From: an uncultured bacterium
GTDB taxonomy: Bacteria > Bacteroidota > Bacteroidia > Bacteroidales > Muribaculaceae
Assembly: GCA_905214735.1 (NCBI GenBank)
Contig: CAJMNI010000007.1
Location: 1 to 64,000 of the forward strand
DNA: 64,000 nucleotides
Direction of reading: 5' to 3'
Shown here: positions 41,768 through 50,476 of the stretch, piece by piece
How positions within the stretch are numbered: the first letter of the stretch is position 1
Layout: every line of letters starts with the position of its first letter
Translations under genes and position numbers: made by a program
Notes under the pieces: model-generated
Seen by the model: the letters and a program-made list of their open reading frames with translations, nothing else
What the model was told of the DNA's origin: nothing
Databases searched by the model: none

Positions 41768-42385
41768 ATGGGAAACCAAAAAGATAAGAAGCAGCAGGTG
41801 GTCTATCTGCACGGCCTGCAGTCGTCGGGGCAGAGCACCACGGCGCAGCGACTCCGCCGCACCCTGCCGAAACATGAAGTGATCTCGCCAGATCTGGCCG
41901 TGCAGCCCGACGTGGCGCTGTCGCAGCTTCGGAAACTCGCCACGACCCTGCGTCCCGACGCCATAATCGTCGGCACCTCGATGGGTGGATTCTTCGCCCA
42001 GCTTTTCAGAGGATTCAACCGGATTCTGATCAATCCGTCGTTTCATGTGAGCCGAAAGCTCGCCGAGAAAGAGGGGGAGCGTCTTCCCTTCCACAATCCG
42101 CGTCTCGACGGCCTGAAAGATTTCGAGGTCAATAAGAAGCTCATCAGAAAATACGAACAGACCGAGGCAAAGCAATGGGACAAAAAGTTCGGAATCATCG
42201 GGAAAAATCCCGATTCCGACGGGCAGGTTCAGGCCTTCTTCGGCACGCTCGACGAGGTTGTCAATGGCAAACCGGAATATCTCGAGCATTACGGGAAATT
42301 CACCGATTTCGAAGGTGGTCACCGGCTCGATCCCAACACCACGATCACACTGATCGTCCCGGCCATCCTCGAGCTCGGCTCGTGA
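41768..42385 (+). CDS. YqiA/YcfP-like alpha/beta-hydrolase
   Basis: A 205-residue esterase-type protein. The oxyanion region is VYLHGLQSSGQS, the nucleophile elbow is IIVGTSMGGFFAQLF with the catalytic Ser, and GGHRLDP near the C terminus carries the catalytic His. The acidic residue is likely in FFGTLDEVV. Relatives have weak carboxylesterase activity and no fixed physiological substrate. It starts directly after the U32 gene stops (one base between) and is the last gene of this run. Confidence 0.82.
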   Translation: MGNQKDKKQQVVYLHGLQSSGQSTTAQRLRRTLPKHEVISPDLAVQPDVALSQLRKLATTLRPDAIIVGTSMGGFFAQLFRGFNRILINPSFHVSRKLAEKEGERLPFHNPRLDGLKDFEVNKKLIRKYEQTEAKQWDKKFGIIGKNPDSDGQVQAFFGTLDEVVNGKPEYLEHYGKFTDFEGGHRLDPNTTITLIVPAILELGS

Positions 42386-42440
42386 AGCTGCGAAAAAGTC
42401 AATTAAAGAAACTACATAACAAATTCATAGATCTACACGT

Positions 42441-44501
42441 GTGAAAAAGATAAGAATTACGCGTATAATCGCCGGCACTTTGACAGCTGCGGCGCTTTTC
42501 ACGGCCGTTCCGGCAGGGGCGGAACCGGTGTCACCGGAAGAAGCCCTTTCGCTCGCTCTCGGCGCCGCGCCTCAGAAGGTCCGCGGCAAAAAGGCATCAT
42601 TCCGACTCGTCAAGGCCGACTCCGTCGCCAATCTTCCCACGGTCTATCTCTTCAGCCGCGAAGGGGCGGAGGGTTTCCTCCTGGCATCGGCCGACGACCG
42701 GGCCACGCCGCTTCTCGGCTATAGCGCCGAGGGAAATCTGACGGCAACCGACGGTTCGCTCGCTCCCTCGATGGAGTATTGGATGGATTTCCTCAGCCGT
42801 CGCATCGGCGAAGCCCGCAAGTCGGAAGGGCGCCGCGAGATTCCCAAGAAGTCGCGTCCCTACCGCGAGCCGATCTCTCCGCTCGTGTCCACCCACTGGA
42901 ATCAGGACATGCCCTATAATTATTATTGCCCCAAGAAAAACCAGCAGGAGACTTACACCGGTTGCGTGGCGACTTCGATGGCGCAGGTGCTGAAATATCA
43001 CAACTGGCCCGAAGATCATGGCGAGGGCTCGATCGACTACAACTGGGACGGCCGCACTCTGCAGGCCAATTTTGCGAAAATGAGCTTCAAGTGGGACCAG
43101 ATGCTCGACAGTTATGAAGGGAGCTACACCAACGACCAGCGCAACGCTGTCGCCCAGCTCATGCTCGCCTGCGGATATTCCGTGCAGATGAATTACGGCA
43201 CCAGCGGCAGCGGCGCCATAAGCGCCCGCGTGGCCAATGCCCTCGGCAAATATTTCAGATATGACAAGCAACTCCATTACTATCAGCGCAGCTGTTACCA
43301 GCTCATAGACTGGGAAAACCTGATTTACGAGACGCTTCAGAAAGACGGCCCGGTGATCTACGACGGCCAGAGCTATCAGGGCGGCCACTCCTTCGTTTGC
43401 GACGGTTATGACAAAGACGGCTATTTCCACATCAACTGGGGCTGGGGAGGCGTCAGCGACGGCTACTTCCTGCTCGACGCCCTCGATCCTTACCAGCAGG
43501 GTATAGGCGGATCGCTCTCCAACTCAGGCTTCGACTTCTCGCAGGGTGCTGTGGTAGGAATCCGCCCCGACCGCACGGGAAATTCCCAATGGACCGAAGC
43601 CCTCTTCACCGACGGTCTATACCTCACTCTCCAGAATGACGGCACCATAATGGAAAACGGCGCAATCTACAATATGGGGCCGGCCGATTTCACCAATCCG
43701 GTGATAGGCCTTCGTTTCACGTCGGCCGACGGAGAGAAATATTACTCTTTTGCCCGCGCGGATGAGATCCTGCTGCTGCAATATTTCCAGAATGTAGACT
43801 TCACAGTCCCCGCCGATATGCCGGCCGGGCGCTACACCGTCGACGGAGTCTATGGTAAGCTGAATGCCGAAGGAGGCATCGACGAAGAGGATCTGAAAGA
43901 TCTTCCCTGCAGCGTTTGCGCCGCCGACGAATGGATCTACGACAGCAGTTCTTCCACGCCTACGCTCGTGAAAGTGGAACCGGCTTATCCGGTGTTCAGC
44001 GACTATTCCTTCCCCTCTAAAGTCTCCTTCACCGATCCGTTCAAAGTCAGCGGTACGCTTACGAGCACCGACGACAAGCCCTGGTTCAGCGAGCTGACCG
44101 TGCTTTTCGCCAACACCCAGTTTACCGACGTCAACGCAGTGTCGCTCAATTATGCAATCGACGTCCCTGCCGGAGGATCGGTTCCCTTCAATGTGGAGAC
44201 CTCCATTGCCGCTACGGCCCAGGGATTCACAGGCGGAGAATGTCTTGCATGCCTTGCAGCCGAGACATTTGACGGCTATATTCCGCTTCATGACCCGGTG
44301 AGCGTCATAGTAGGCACCACCAGCGGCGTATCCTACATCGCTGCGGAGGCTCCGTCGCAGAGCGACGCCCGCGAATACTTCACCCTCACGGGAGTGCGCG
44401 TGGCCTCAGCCGAGGCAGGCGAGCCCGATCCCGCGCTTCCGGCCGGAATCTATATCGTGAAGGGGGCCGGCAAGACTGCGAAGGTAGTGATTAGTGAATA
44501 G
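42441..44501 (+). CDS. C10-family cysteine protease (streptopain-like), exported
   Basis: A 686-residue secreted protease. It starts with GTG at 42441, since no ATG is near, and has a signal peptide (IIAGTLTAAALFTAVPAGA). A Spi/C10 propeptide spans about 28-140. The mature papain-like domain has C175 in YTGCVATSMAQVLKYH and H316 in QGGHSFVCDGYDKDGYFHINWGWGG, a perfect streptopain pattern. After about residue 380 come two beta-rich domains. The final ~40 residues (YFTLTGVRVA, LPAGIYIVKGAG, KVVIS) resemble a sorting or C-terminal adhesion tail of the Por type. It probably acts on host or dietary proteins at the cell surface. Confidence 0.88.
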   Translation: MKKIRITRIIAGTLTAAALFTAVPAGAEPVSPEEALSLALGAAPQKVRGKKASFRLVKADSVANLPTVYLFSREGAEGFLLASADDRATPLLGYSAEGNLTATDGSLAPSMEYWMDFLSRRIGEARKSEGRREIPKKSRPYREPISPLVSTHWNQDMPYNYYCPKKNQQETYTGCVATSMAQVLKYHNWPEDHGEGSIDYNWDGRTLQANFAKMSFKWDQMLDSYEGSYTNDQRNAVAQLMLACGYSVQMNYGTSGSGAISARVANALGKYFRYDKQLHYYQRSCYQLIDWENLIYETLQKDGPVIYDGQSYQGGHSFVCDGYDKDGYFHINWGWGGVSDGYFLLDALDPYQQGIGGSLSNSGFDFSQGAVVGIRPDRTGNSQWTEALFTDGLYLTLQNDGTIMENGAIYNMGPADFTNPVIGLRFTSADGEKYYSFARADEILLLQYFQNVDFTVPADMPAGRYTVDGVYGKLNAEGGIDEEDLKDLPCSVCAADEWIYDSSSSTPTLVKVEPAYPVFSDYSFPSKVSFTDPFKVSGTLTSTDDKPWFSELTVLFANTQFTDVNAVSLNYAIDVPAGGSVPFNVETSIAATAQGFTGGECLACLAAETFDGYIPLHDPVSVIVGTTSGVSYIAAEAPSQSDAREYFTLTGVRVASAEAGEPDPALPAGIYIVKGAGKTAKVVISE

Positions 44502-44524
44502 TGAGTATTGAAGTCGGCGATATT

Positions 44525-44556
44525 TTTGCCGGATCGGAAATAAATGCTTATATTTG
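44525..44556 (+). promoter_or_regulatory. promoter of the aminotransferase gene
   Basis: TTTG at 44525-44528, a 20-base spacer and TATATTTG at 44549-44556 match the Bacteroidetes consensus exactly. The predicted start of transcription is about 30 bases before the ATG at 44591. This shows that an open frame from 44501 is not the true start. Confidence 0.75.
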
Positions 44557-44590
44557 TGGAATAATCAAAAAAAAACTTCAAATCTTCATC

Positions 44591-45784
44591 ATGAATCACA
44601 TTTCTCAGAGAGTGGAGAACCTCGCAGCGTCGGCGACGCTTGCGATGCTCCAGAAGACCAACGAGCTCCGGGCGGCCGGCGTAGACGTCATCGGCATGTC
44701 GGCCGGAGAGCCTGACTTCAACACCCCCGATTTCATAAAGGAGGCGGCCAAGCGCGCCATCGACGAGAACTACTCGCGCTATACTCCGGTTGCGGGTTAT
44801 CTGTCGCTGCGCAAGGCAGTCTGCGACAAGCTCAAGAGAGAGAACGGCCTCGAGTATACGCCCGATCAGATCGTGGTGGGCAACGGCGCCAAGCAGGAAC
44901 TCTGCAACGCCCTTCTCGCCCTGGTCAATCCCGGCGACGAGGTGATCATCCCGGTACCGGCCTGGGTGAGCTATGTCGAGATGGTGAAGCTCGCCGAAGG
45001 GAAGCCCGTCACGGTCGAGACTCTGCCCGAGAACGATTTCAAGATCACGCCCGAGCAGCTTCGCGCCGCCATCACCGGCAAGAGCCGCGTGCTCATGCTC
45101 AACTCCCCCTGCAATCCGTCGGGTTGCGTCTATAGCGCCGAAGAGCTCGAAGCCCTCGCCGCAGTGCTTCGCGAATATCCCGAAATCATCGTGCTTTCCG
45201 ATGAAATCTACGAGCATATCAACTTCGTCGGAAACGTGACGAGCATCGCCACTTTCCCCGGGATGATCGAGCGCACCGTAGTGATCAACGGCGTGTCGAA
45301 AGCTTACGCCATGACAGGCTGGCGCATCGGCTATATGGCCGCTCCGACAGCCATAGCCAAGGCCGTAACGAAGCTTCAGGGACAATACACATCGGGCGCA
45401 TCCTCGATAGCCCAGAAAGCCGCCGAGGCCGCCTATACAGGCCCGCAGCAGTGTCTCGAAGAGATGAACGCCGCTTTCCGCCGCCGCAGCGAGCTGATAT
45501 ATGACCTCGCCCTCACGATACCCGGCTGGGAAACGCGCCGTCCGCAGGGAGCCTTCTATCTCTTCCCCTCGGTGAAGAAACTGATCGGCAAGCGTTTCGG
45601 CGACCGCGAAATCAAATCGAGCGGCGACTATGTGATGTATCTGCTCGAAGAGGCCCACGTGGCCTGCGTCGACGGCGCCGCCTTCTGCGCTCCCGGCTTC
45701 ATGCGCCTCTCCTACGCCACCTCCGACGACAACATCCGCGAGGCAATGCGCCGCATCAAGGAGGCTACCGAAAAACTTTCATGA
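44591..45784 (+). CDS. PLP-dependent aminotransferase (aspartate aminotransferase type)
   Basis: A 397-residue class I aminotransferase, probably moving the amino group from aspartate to 2-oxoglutarate. I chose ATG 44591 (MNHISQRVENLAASATLAM) because an exact promoter lies just upstream. Landmarks are GMSAGEPDFNTPDFI, GNGAKQELCNALLAL, the NSPCNPSGCVY block with the PLP-contacting Asn, LSDEIYEHI with the PLP Asp and Tyr, and NGVSKAYAMTGWRIGY with the Schiff-base Lys. RLSYATS near the end holds the carboxylate-binding Arg. It stands alone, followed by a strong terminator. Confidence 0.93.
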   Translation: MNHISQRVENLAASATLAMLQKTNELRAAGVDVIGMSAGEPDFNTPDFIKEAAKRAIDENYSRYTPVAGYLSLRKAVCDKLKRENGLEYTPDQIVVGNGAKQELCNALLALVNPGDEVIIPVPAWVSYVEMVKLAEGKPVTVETLPENDFKITPEQLRAAITGKSRVLMLNSPCNPSGCVYSAEELEALAAVLREYPEIIVLSDEIYEHINFVGNVTSIATFPGMIERTVVINGVSKAYAMTGWRIGYMAAPTAIAKAVTKLQGQYTSGASSIAQKAAEAAYTGPQQCLEEMNAAFRRRSELIYDLALTIPGWETRRPQGAFYLFPSVKKLIGKRFGDREIKSSGDYVMYLLEEAHVACVDGAAFCAPGFMRLSYATSDDNIREAMRRIKEATEKLS

Positions 45785-45822
45785 TCAATATATGTTTTGA
45801 TCGAGTTAATATTATTGTTTCA

Positions 45823-45874
45823 GACGGGCCGTCGCGGATCATTTCCGCGGCGGCTCGTTCCGGTTTAATTTTTG
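45823..45874 (+). terminator. intrinsic terminator after the aminotransferase
   Basis: A long, nearly continuous stem of about 15 bp runs from 45823 to 45859, with GCCGTCGCGG pairing with CCGCGGCGGC, and is followed by GGTTTAATTTTT. Confidence 0.7.
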
Positions 45875-46030
45875 TTAACTGTGCTGATATGTGGCGAAAA
45901 TTGATTACATTTGCAAATTAAAACAGACGGCTTCCGCAAAAGGCCGAAAAATTACCCTATAATGACGGCGGAAATACTTCCGCGGCAGCGGAATGGGGTC
46001 CGGCCGAAAGGAGGAACGCATCGATAGCCA

Positions 46031-46810
46031 ATGGGAAAAATCATAGCAATAGCGAATCAGAAAGGAGGCGTGGGCAAGACGACCACGTCGTTCAATCTCG
46101 GAGCGTGTCTGGCTCAGAGCGGGAAGAAAGTTCTCGTGATCGACGCCGACCCGCAGGCCAACTGCACGTCGGGCCTCGGCATGGAGCCGGGCGACGGCGA
46201 CGCAACGATCTATGAATGCCTGATCGACTCCTATCCGGCAGCCGACGCCGTGATGCAGACGCAGGTCAAGAAGCTCGACATCATCTGCTCGCGCATCGAC
46301 CTTGTCGGCGCCGAAGTCGAGCTGATGAACAAACCCGACCGCGAGCACAGGCTCTCGAAGATAGTGCAGCAGGTGGCCGGGAATTACGACTATGTTCTCA
46401 TCGACTGCTCCCCATCGCTCGGCCTGATCACGGTCAACGCCCTTACAGCCGCCGACTCGGTGCTCATCCCGGTGCAGGCTGAATATTTCGCGCTCGAGGG
46501 AATCGCCCAGCTGCTCAACACGATCCGCATCATCAAGAGCCGCCTGAAGCCGACGCTCGAGATCGAAGGGTTTGTGCTCACTATGTATGACGCCCGTCTG
46601 CGCCTCGCCAACCAAATATATGAAGAGCTGAAGGGGCATTTCGGCGACATGGTCTTCACCACAGTGATTCCGCGCAACATCAAACTTTCAGAATCGCCGA
46701 GCCACGGTCTGCCCGTGATCTTATACGATCCCGACTCGCGCGGCGCCATCGCCTATACCCAGCTTGCCCGCGAGCTCAAGGCCCGCAACCGGGCCAAGGC
46801 AAAAGGATAA
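46031..46810 (+). CDS. parA: chromosome-partitioning ATPase ParA (Soj)
   Basis: ParA is a DNA-bound ATPase that, with ParB on parS sites, separates daughter chromosome origins. The deviant Walker A motif KGGVGKTTTSFNLG, the Walker A' IDADPQANCTSGLG and Walker B YVLIDCSPSLGLIT are present. It has 259 residues with no N-terminal DNA-binding extension, so it is the chromosomal type Ib form. A -7 box, TACATTTG, lies at 45906-45913. It heads parA-parB-DUF5683-mltD, an arrangement usual in Bacteroidales. Confidence 0.96.
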   Translation: MGKIIAIANQKGGVGKTTTSFNLGACLAQSGKKVLVIDADPQANCTSGLGMEPGDGDATIYECLIDSYPAADAVMQTQVKKLDIICSRIDLVGAEVELMNKPDREHRLSKIVQQVAGNYDYVLIDCSPSLGLITVNALTAADSVLIPVQAEYFALEGIAQLLNTIRIIKSRLKPTLEIEGFVLTMYDARLRLANQIYEELKGHFGDMVFTTVIPRNIKLSESPSHGLPVILYDPDSRGAIAYTQLARELKARNRAKAKG

Positions 46811-46843
46811 ACCAACCCTCCGCTCCCCGACAACCCAACCGCA

Positions 46844-47719
46844 ATGACAACACCCCTCAAAAGAAAAGCCCTCGGACGCGGCCTCGACTCGCTGATACGC
46901 ACCGATGAAGTGCGTACCGACGGATCGACAGCCATCTCCGAGATAGAAATAAGCAGGATAGTTCCGAATCCCGACCAGCCGCGGCGCACGTTCGACGACG
47001 ACAGCCTCGAAGAGCTCGCCGCCTCGATCAGGGAGCTCGGCATCGTGCAGCCGCTCACTCTGCGCCTCGCCTCCGACGGTAATTACCAGATCATAGCCGG
47101 CGAACGCCGCTGGAGAGCCGCAAGCCGCGCCGGGCTGACGAGCGTGCCCGCCTACGTGCGCCTCGCCTCCGACTCGGAAATGACCGAAATGGCCCTGATA
47201 GAGAACATCCAGCGCGAAGACCTCAACTCGATAGAGGTCGCGCTCGGGTTCAAGCAGCTCATCGACAAATACAGCCTCACCCAGGAGCGTCTCTCCGAGC
47301 GCCTCGGCAAAAACCGCGCAACCATCGCCAACCATCTGCGCCTGCTCAAGCTTCCCGCAGAGATCCAGCTCGGCCTGCGCGACCGCCGCATCGACATGGG
47401 CCACGCCCGGGCAATCCTCGCTGTGGCCGACCCCAAGGAGCAGCTGCGCCTTTACAAACGCACACTCAAAGAGGGACTCTCGGTGCGCGCCGTCGAGAAA
47501 CTCGCCCGCGAGATAGCTTCCAAAAGCGACGCCCCCGGAAAATCGCGCGGCGCAGCCCCTTCCCCCGAATATGAGGCATTCGCTCAAAACCTCTCACGCC
47601 GCTTTTCCGCCCCCGTGAAATTCTCCCGGGGCGAAAACGGAAAAGGAACGATCACGTTCCGCTTTTCCAACGACGACGAACTTCACAACCTGATCAAAAC
47701 ATTCGACAGCCTGCAATGA
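46844..47719 (+). CDS. parB: chromosome-partitioning protein ParB (Spo0J)
   Basis: ParB binds parS and spreads on DNA as a CTP-dependent clamp. The N-terminal CTPase domain has IVPNPDQPRRTFDDDSLEELAASIRELG, with QPLTLR and IAGERRWRAASRAGL carrying the GERRxRA motif. The HTH region is SLTQERLSERLGKNRATIANHLRLLKLP. The C-terminal dimer domain contains SRRFSAPVKFSRGENGKGTI. It has 291 residues. I did not find a convincing parS next to the gene. Its stop overlaps the start of the DUF5683 gene (ATGA). Confidence 0.95.
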   Translation: MTTPLKRKALGRGLDSLIRTDEVRTDGSTAISEIEISRIVPNPDQPRRTFDDDSLEELAASIRELGIVQPLTLRLASDGNYQIIAGERRWRAASRAGLTSVPAYVRLASDSEMTEMALIENIQREDLNSIEVALGFKQLIDKYSLTQERLSERLGKNRATIANHLRLLKLPAEIQLGLRDRRIDMGHARAILAVADPKEQLRLYKRTLKEGLSVRAVEKLAREIASKSDAPGKSRGAAPSPEYEAFAQNLSRRFSAPVKFSRGENGKGTITFRFSNDDELHNLIKTFDSLQ

Positions 47720-48534
47720 CACCGATATCGAGACATAACGGCGAAAGCGGCCTGAAGACCACCGTGGCGGAGAAAATCCTGCTGACGGTGATCTGCCTGT
47801 TGCTCTCGATTCCCGCGGAATATGCGAGGGGTGTCGTGGCGCCGCTGCCGGCCGCCCGGCAAACGCCTCAGGCCCCGCAGGATTCCACCGTCTATCTCGA
47901 TGCCAAAATAGTAGTGCCGGAACCAACGGCCGCCGGTGCCGACGCTTCGGCAGCCGACTCCTCCGCAGCCACCGACTCGATACCTCCCACAGAAGTCACC
48001 GCCGACGATTATCCCTACGGCCTCGACGGAAAGATTCCCTTCAATCCCTCGCCGACACGCGCAGTGTGGCTCTCAGCTCTTCTGCCCGGCCTCGGCCAGA
48101 TCTACAACCGCCGCTATTGGAAGCTCCCGATCGTGATCGGCGGTTTCATGGGACTCGGCTACGCCTTCCAGTGGAACAACAACCAATACCAGGATTATCT
48201 CCAGGGATACAGGGACCTGCTCGACAACGACCCCGACTCCAAAAGCTATATGGATTTCTTCCCGCCGACGGTGTCGGAATCGGATCTCGACCGCAACTGG
48301 GTGACACAGACGTTCAAGAGCCGCAAGGATTATTACCGGCGCTATCGCGATCTCTGCGTCATCGGGCTCGTGGCGCTCTATGTGCTTTGCATGGTCGACG
48401 CCTATGTCGACGCATCTATGGCGCATTTCGACATCTCTCCCGACCTATCCCTCGACTGGGCCCCGACCATGATGCGGCAGCCCGGAGGCAACGGCAAACC
48501 GGCCTTCGGACTCAACTGGGCTCTCACCTTTTAA
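47716..48534 (+). CDS. DUF5683 membrane protein
   Basis: A 272-residue protein with an N-terminal hydrophobic segment (EKILLTVICLLLSIPAEYARG) and an Ala/Asp/Thr-rich linker (about 50-100). The DUF5683 core follows: PSPTRAVWLSALLPGLGQIYNRRYWKLPIVIGGFMGLGY. A second hydrophobic stretch is LCVIGLVALYVLCMVDAYVDA. The function is unknown. The core resembles small membrane domains of the TM2 kind. Translational coupling with parB through the ATGA overlap and 10 bases to the mltD-like gene suggest a link between segregation and envelope growth. Confidence 0.85.
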   Translation: MTPISRHNGESGLKTTVAEKILLTVICLLLSIPAEYARGVVAPLPAARQTPQAPQDSTVYLDAKIVVPEPTAAGADASAADSSAATDSIPPTEVTADDYPYGLDGKIPFNPSPTRAVWLSALLPGLGQIYNRRYWKLPIVIGGFMGLGYAFQWNNNQYQDYLQGYRDLLDNDPDSKSYMDFFPPTVSESDLDRNWVTQTFKSRKDYYRRYRDLCVIGLVALYVLCMVDAYVDASMAHFDISPDLSLDWAPTMMRQPGGNGKPAFGLNWALTF

Positions 48535-48544
48535 AACAACAGCA

Positions 48545-50422
48545 ATGATCACCAACCGACAGCTTTTCAAAATCGCGATAGCCGCAGCGGCGTTCCTCCC
48601 GCTGGCAGCTTCCGCCACGGCCAAAAACCGCACAGTCCTCGACGTCAAAACCGAAATCACCGACAGCAACATCGTCTTCCCCGAAAGCTATGAAGCCGAC
48701 ACCCAGAGGATGATGGAGAGCTGGTATATGCGCAATTACACCGCCACCGACGACAGGTATATGCGCCAGGGCGACGTCGAGACCTCCGACGAGGTGATCA
48801 AAGACCGCCTGGCCAAGCTTCCGACGGTGATCGACATGCCGTTCAACCAGATAGTGCGCAGCTATATCGACCGCTATACGAGCCGCGGACGTCAGCAGGT
48901 GGCCGCTCTGCTCGGTCTCTCAATCTATTATATGCCGATTTTCGAGCAGGCCCTGGAGGAAGAGGGCCTTCCGCTCGAGCTGAAATATCTCCCGGTGATC
49001 GAATCGAGCCTAGACCCGACCGCCACCTCGCGCCATGGCGCCGCCGGACTCTGGCAGTTCATGATCGGCACCGGAAAGGGGATGGGCCTCGAGGTCTCCT
49101 CGGTGGTCGACGAGCGCCGCGATCCCTATCTCTCCTCGAAGAAAGCCGCTAAATATCTCAAAGACCTCTATTCCGCCTATAACGACTGGAGTCTCGCCAT
49201 CGCAGCCTACAACTGCGGCCCCGGCACGATCAACAAGGCGCTCCGCCGGGTCGGCGGCAAGCCGAAAGATCCCGGCTTCGACTTCTGGTCGATCTATTAT
49301 TTCCTCTCTCCAGAAACCCGCGGGTATGTTCCCCAGTTCATCGCCGCCAATTATGTGATGAACTATTATCCCTACCACAACATCTCTCCGGTGCTTCCGA
49401 GCAAACCGCTTGTCACCGACACTATCCAGGTAGGCAACCGCGTGCATTTCCAGCAGATCTCGCATGTGCTCGACATTCCGATCGAAGAGCTCAGGGTGCT
49501 CAATCCGCAGTTCCGAGCCGACGTGATTCCCGGCACACCCGAACACCGCTACACCCTCATTCTCCCCTCGCAGCAGTGTAACGCCTATATCATGAGCGAG
49601 GAAGACATCCTTGCCTATGAAAGCGAGAAATACAGCCGTCGCACCGACGCCGAGCCGGGCGATCAGCCGTCGGCCACAGTTGCGCAGGAAATCGCGAATG
49701 AGAGCCAGGAGGAGAATGAACCGCTCGAGGCCGACGCCACTCAGACCGGTCCGCAGCAGCAGACAGTGGCCCAGCATCCGGTGGCCAAGAAAAACGGCGG
49801 CGGAGCCACAGTCACAGTCACCCATAAGGTCGAAGCAGGCCAAAGCCTTTCCGACATAGCGCAGATGTATCAGGTCTCGACCGACGACATCAAGAGCTGG
49901 AACTCGCTCCGCCGCAACGCAGTGCGTCCCGGCCAGCAGCTGAGAATCACCACCACTTCCGACATCGCCCAGGCCAACGGAGCAAAGAAAGTGGCTTCAG
50001 GAAACTCCTCGCCCCGACAGAACAACTGGACCGCCCAGAACCAGACGAAGAGGGATGACACTCCGCAGCAAGCCTCGAATTCATCGAAGAAATCGGGCAA
50101 AAAGAATTCCGATTCAGCCGACAATTCAAGCAAAAACAAGAAAAACAAAAAGAAAAATAAGAAAGCCGAGCCCGCAGCTCCGAAATCGCACAGCGTGAAG
50201 AGCGGCGAGAACCTCACGGTGATCGCCAAGAAATATGGCTGCAGCGTGGAAGAGCTTCGCAAAGCCAACAATCTGAAGGGCGACGAGCTCCATCCCGGCG
50301 ACAAGCTGCAGCTCCCCTCGAAAGGAAAGAAAGGGAAAAAAGGCTCGGTTTCATCGGGGAAATCCTCCAAAAAGAAAGGAACTTCAGGAAAGTCGAAAAA
50401 GAAAAAGTCTAAGAAAAGATAA
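48545..50422 (+). CDS. mltD: MltD-like lytic transglycosylase with two LysM domains
   Basis: A 625-residue exported murein lyase. The signal peptide is at the N terminus (IAAAAFLPLAASATA). The GH23 (SLT) domain at about 135-270 has the catalytic Glu in LPVIESSLDPTATSRHGAAGLWQFM and the AAYNCGPG block. LysM repeats at about 425-470 (HKVEAGQSLSDIAQMYQVS) and 545-595 (HSVKSGENLTVIAKKYGCS) bind peptidoglycan. The linkers and C terminus are extremely Lys/Ser-rich (KKKGTSGKSKKKKSKKR). It cleaves glycan strands to form anhydromuramic ends. It follows DUF5683 in the parAB operon. Confidence 0.93.
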   Translation: MITNRQLFKIAIAAAAFLPLAASATAKNRTVLDVKTEITDSNIVFPESYEADTQRMMESWYMRNYTATDDRYMRQGDVETSDEVIKDRLAKLPTVIDMPFNQIVRSYIDRYTSRGRQQVAALLGLSIYYMPIFEQALEEEGLPLELKYLPVIESSLDPTATSRHGAAGLWQFMIGTGKGMGLEVSSVVDERRDPYLSSKKAAKYLKDLYSAYNDWSLAIAAYNCGPGTINKALRRVGGKPKDPGFDFWSIYYFLSPETRGYVPQFIAANYVMNYYPYHNISPVLPSKPLVTDTIQVGNRVHFQQISHVLDIPIEELRVLNPQFRADVIPGTPEHRYTLILPSQQCNAYIMSEEDILAYESEKYSRRTDAEPGDQPSATVAQEIANESQEENEPLEADATQTGPQQQTVAQHPVAKKNGGGATVTVTHKVEAGQSLSDIAQMYQVSTDDIKSWNSLRRNAVRPGQQLRITTTSDIAQANGAKKVASGNSSPRQNNWTAQNQTKRDDTPQQASNSSKKSGKKNSDSADNSSKNKKNKKKNKKAEPAAPKSHSVKSGENLTVIAKKYGCSVEELRKANNLKGDELHPGDKLQLPSKGKKGKKGSVSSGKSSKKKGTSGKSKKKKSKKR

Positions 50423-50476
50423 GGCAAGCGGAGACACTCCGCTGCCCCTGCCGATAGAGCAATAACCTAAACCACC

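Noticed and set aside
44501..44590. Upstream start of the aminotransferase
   Set aside because: An exact promoter occupies 44525-44556, so translation must begin at 44591.
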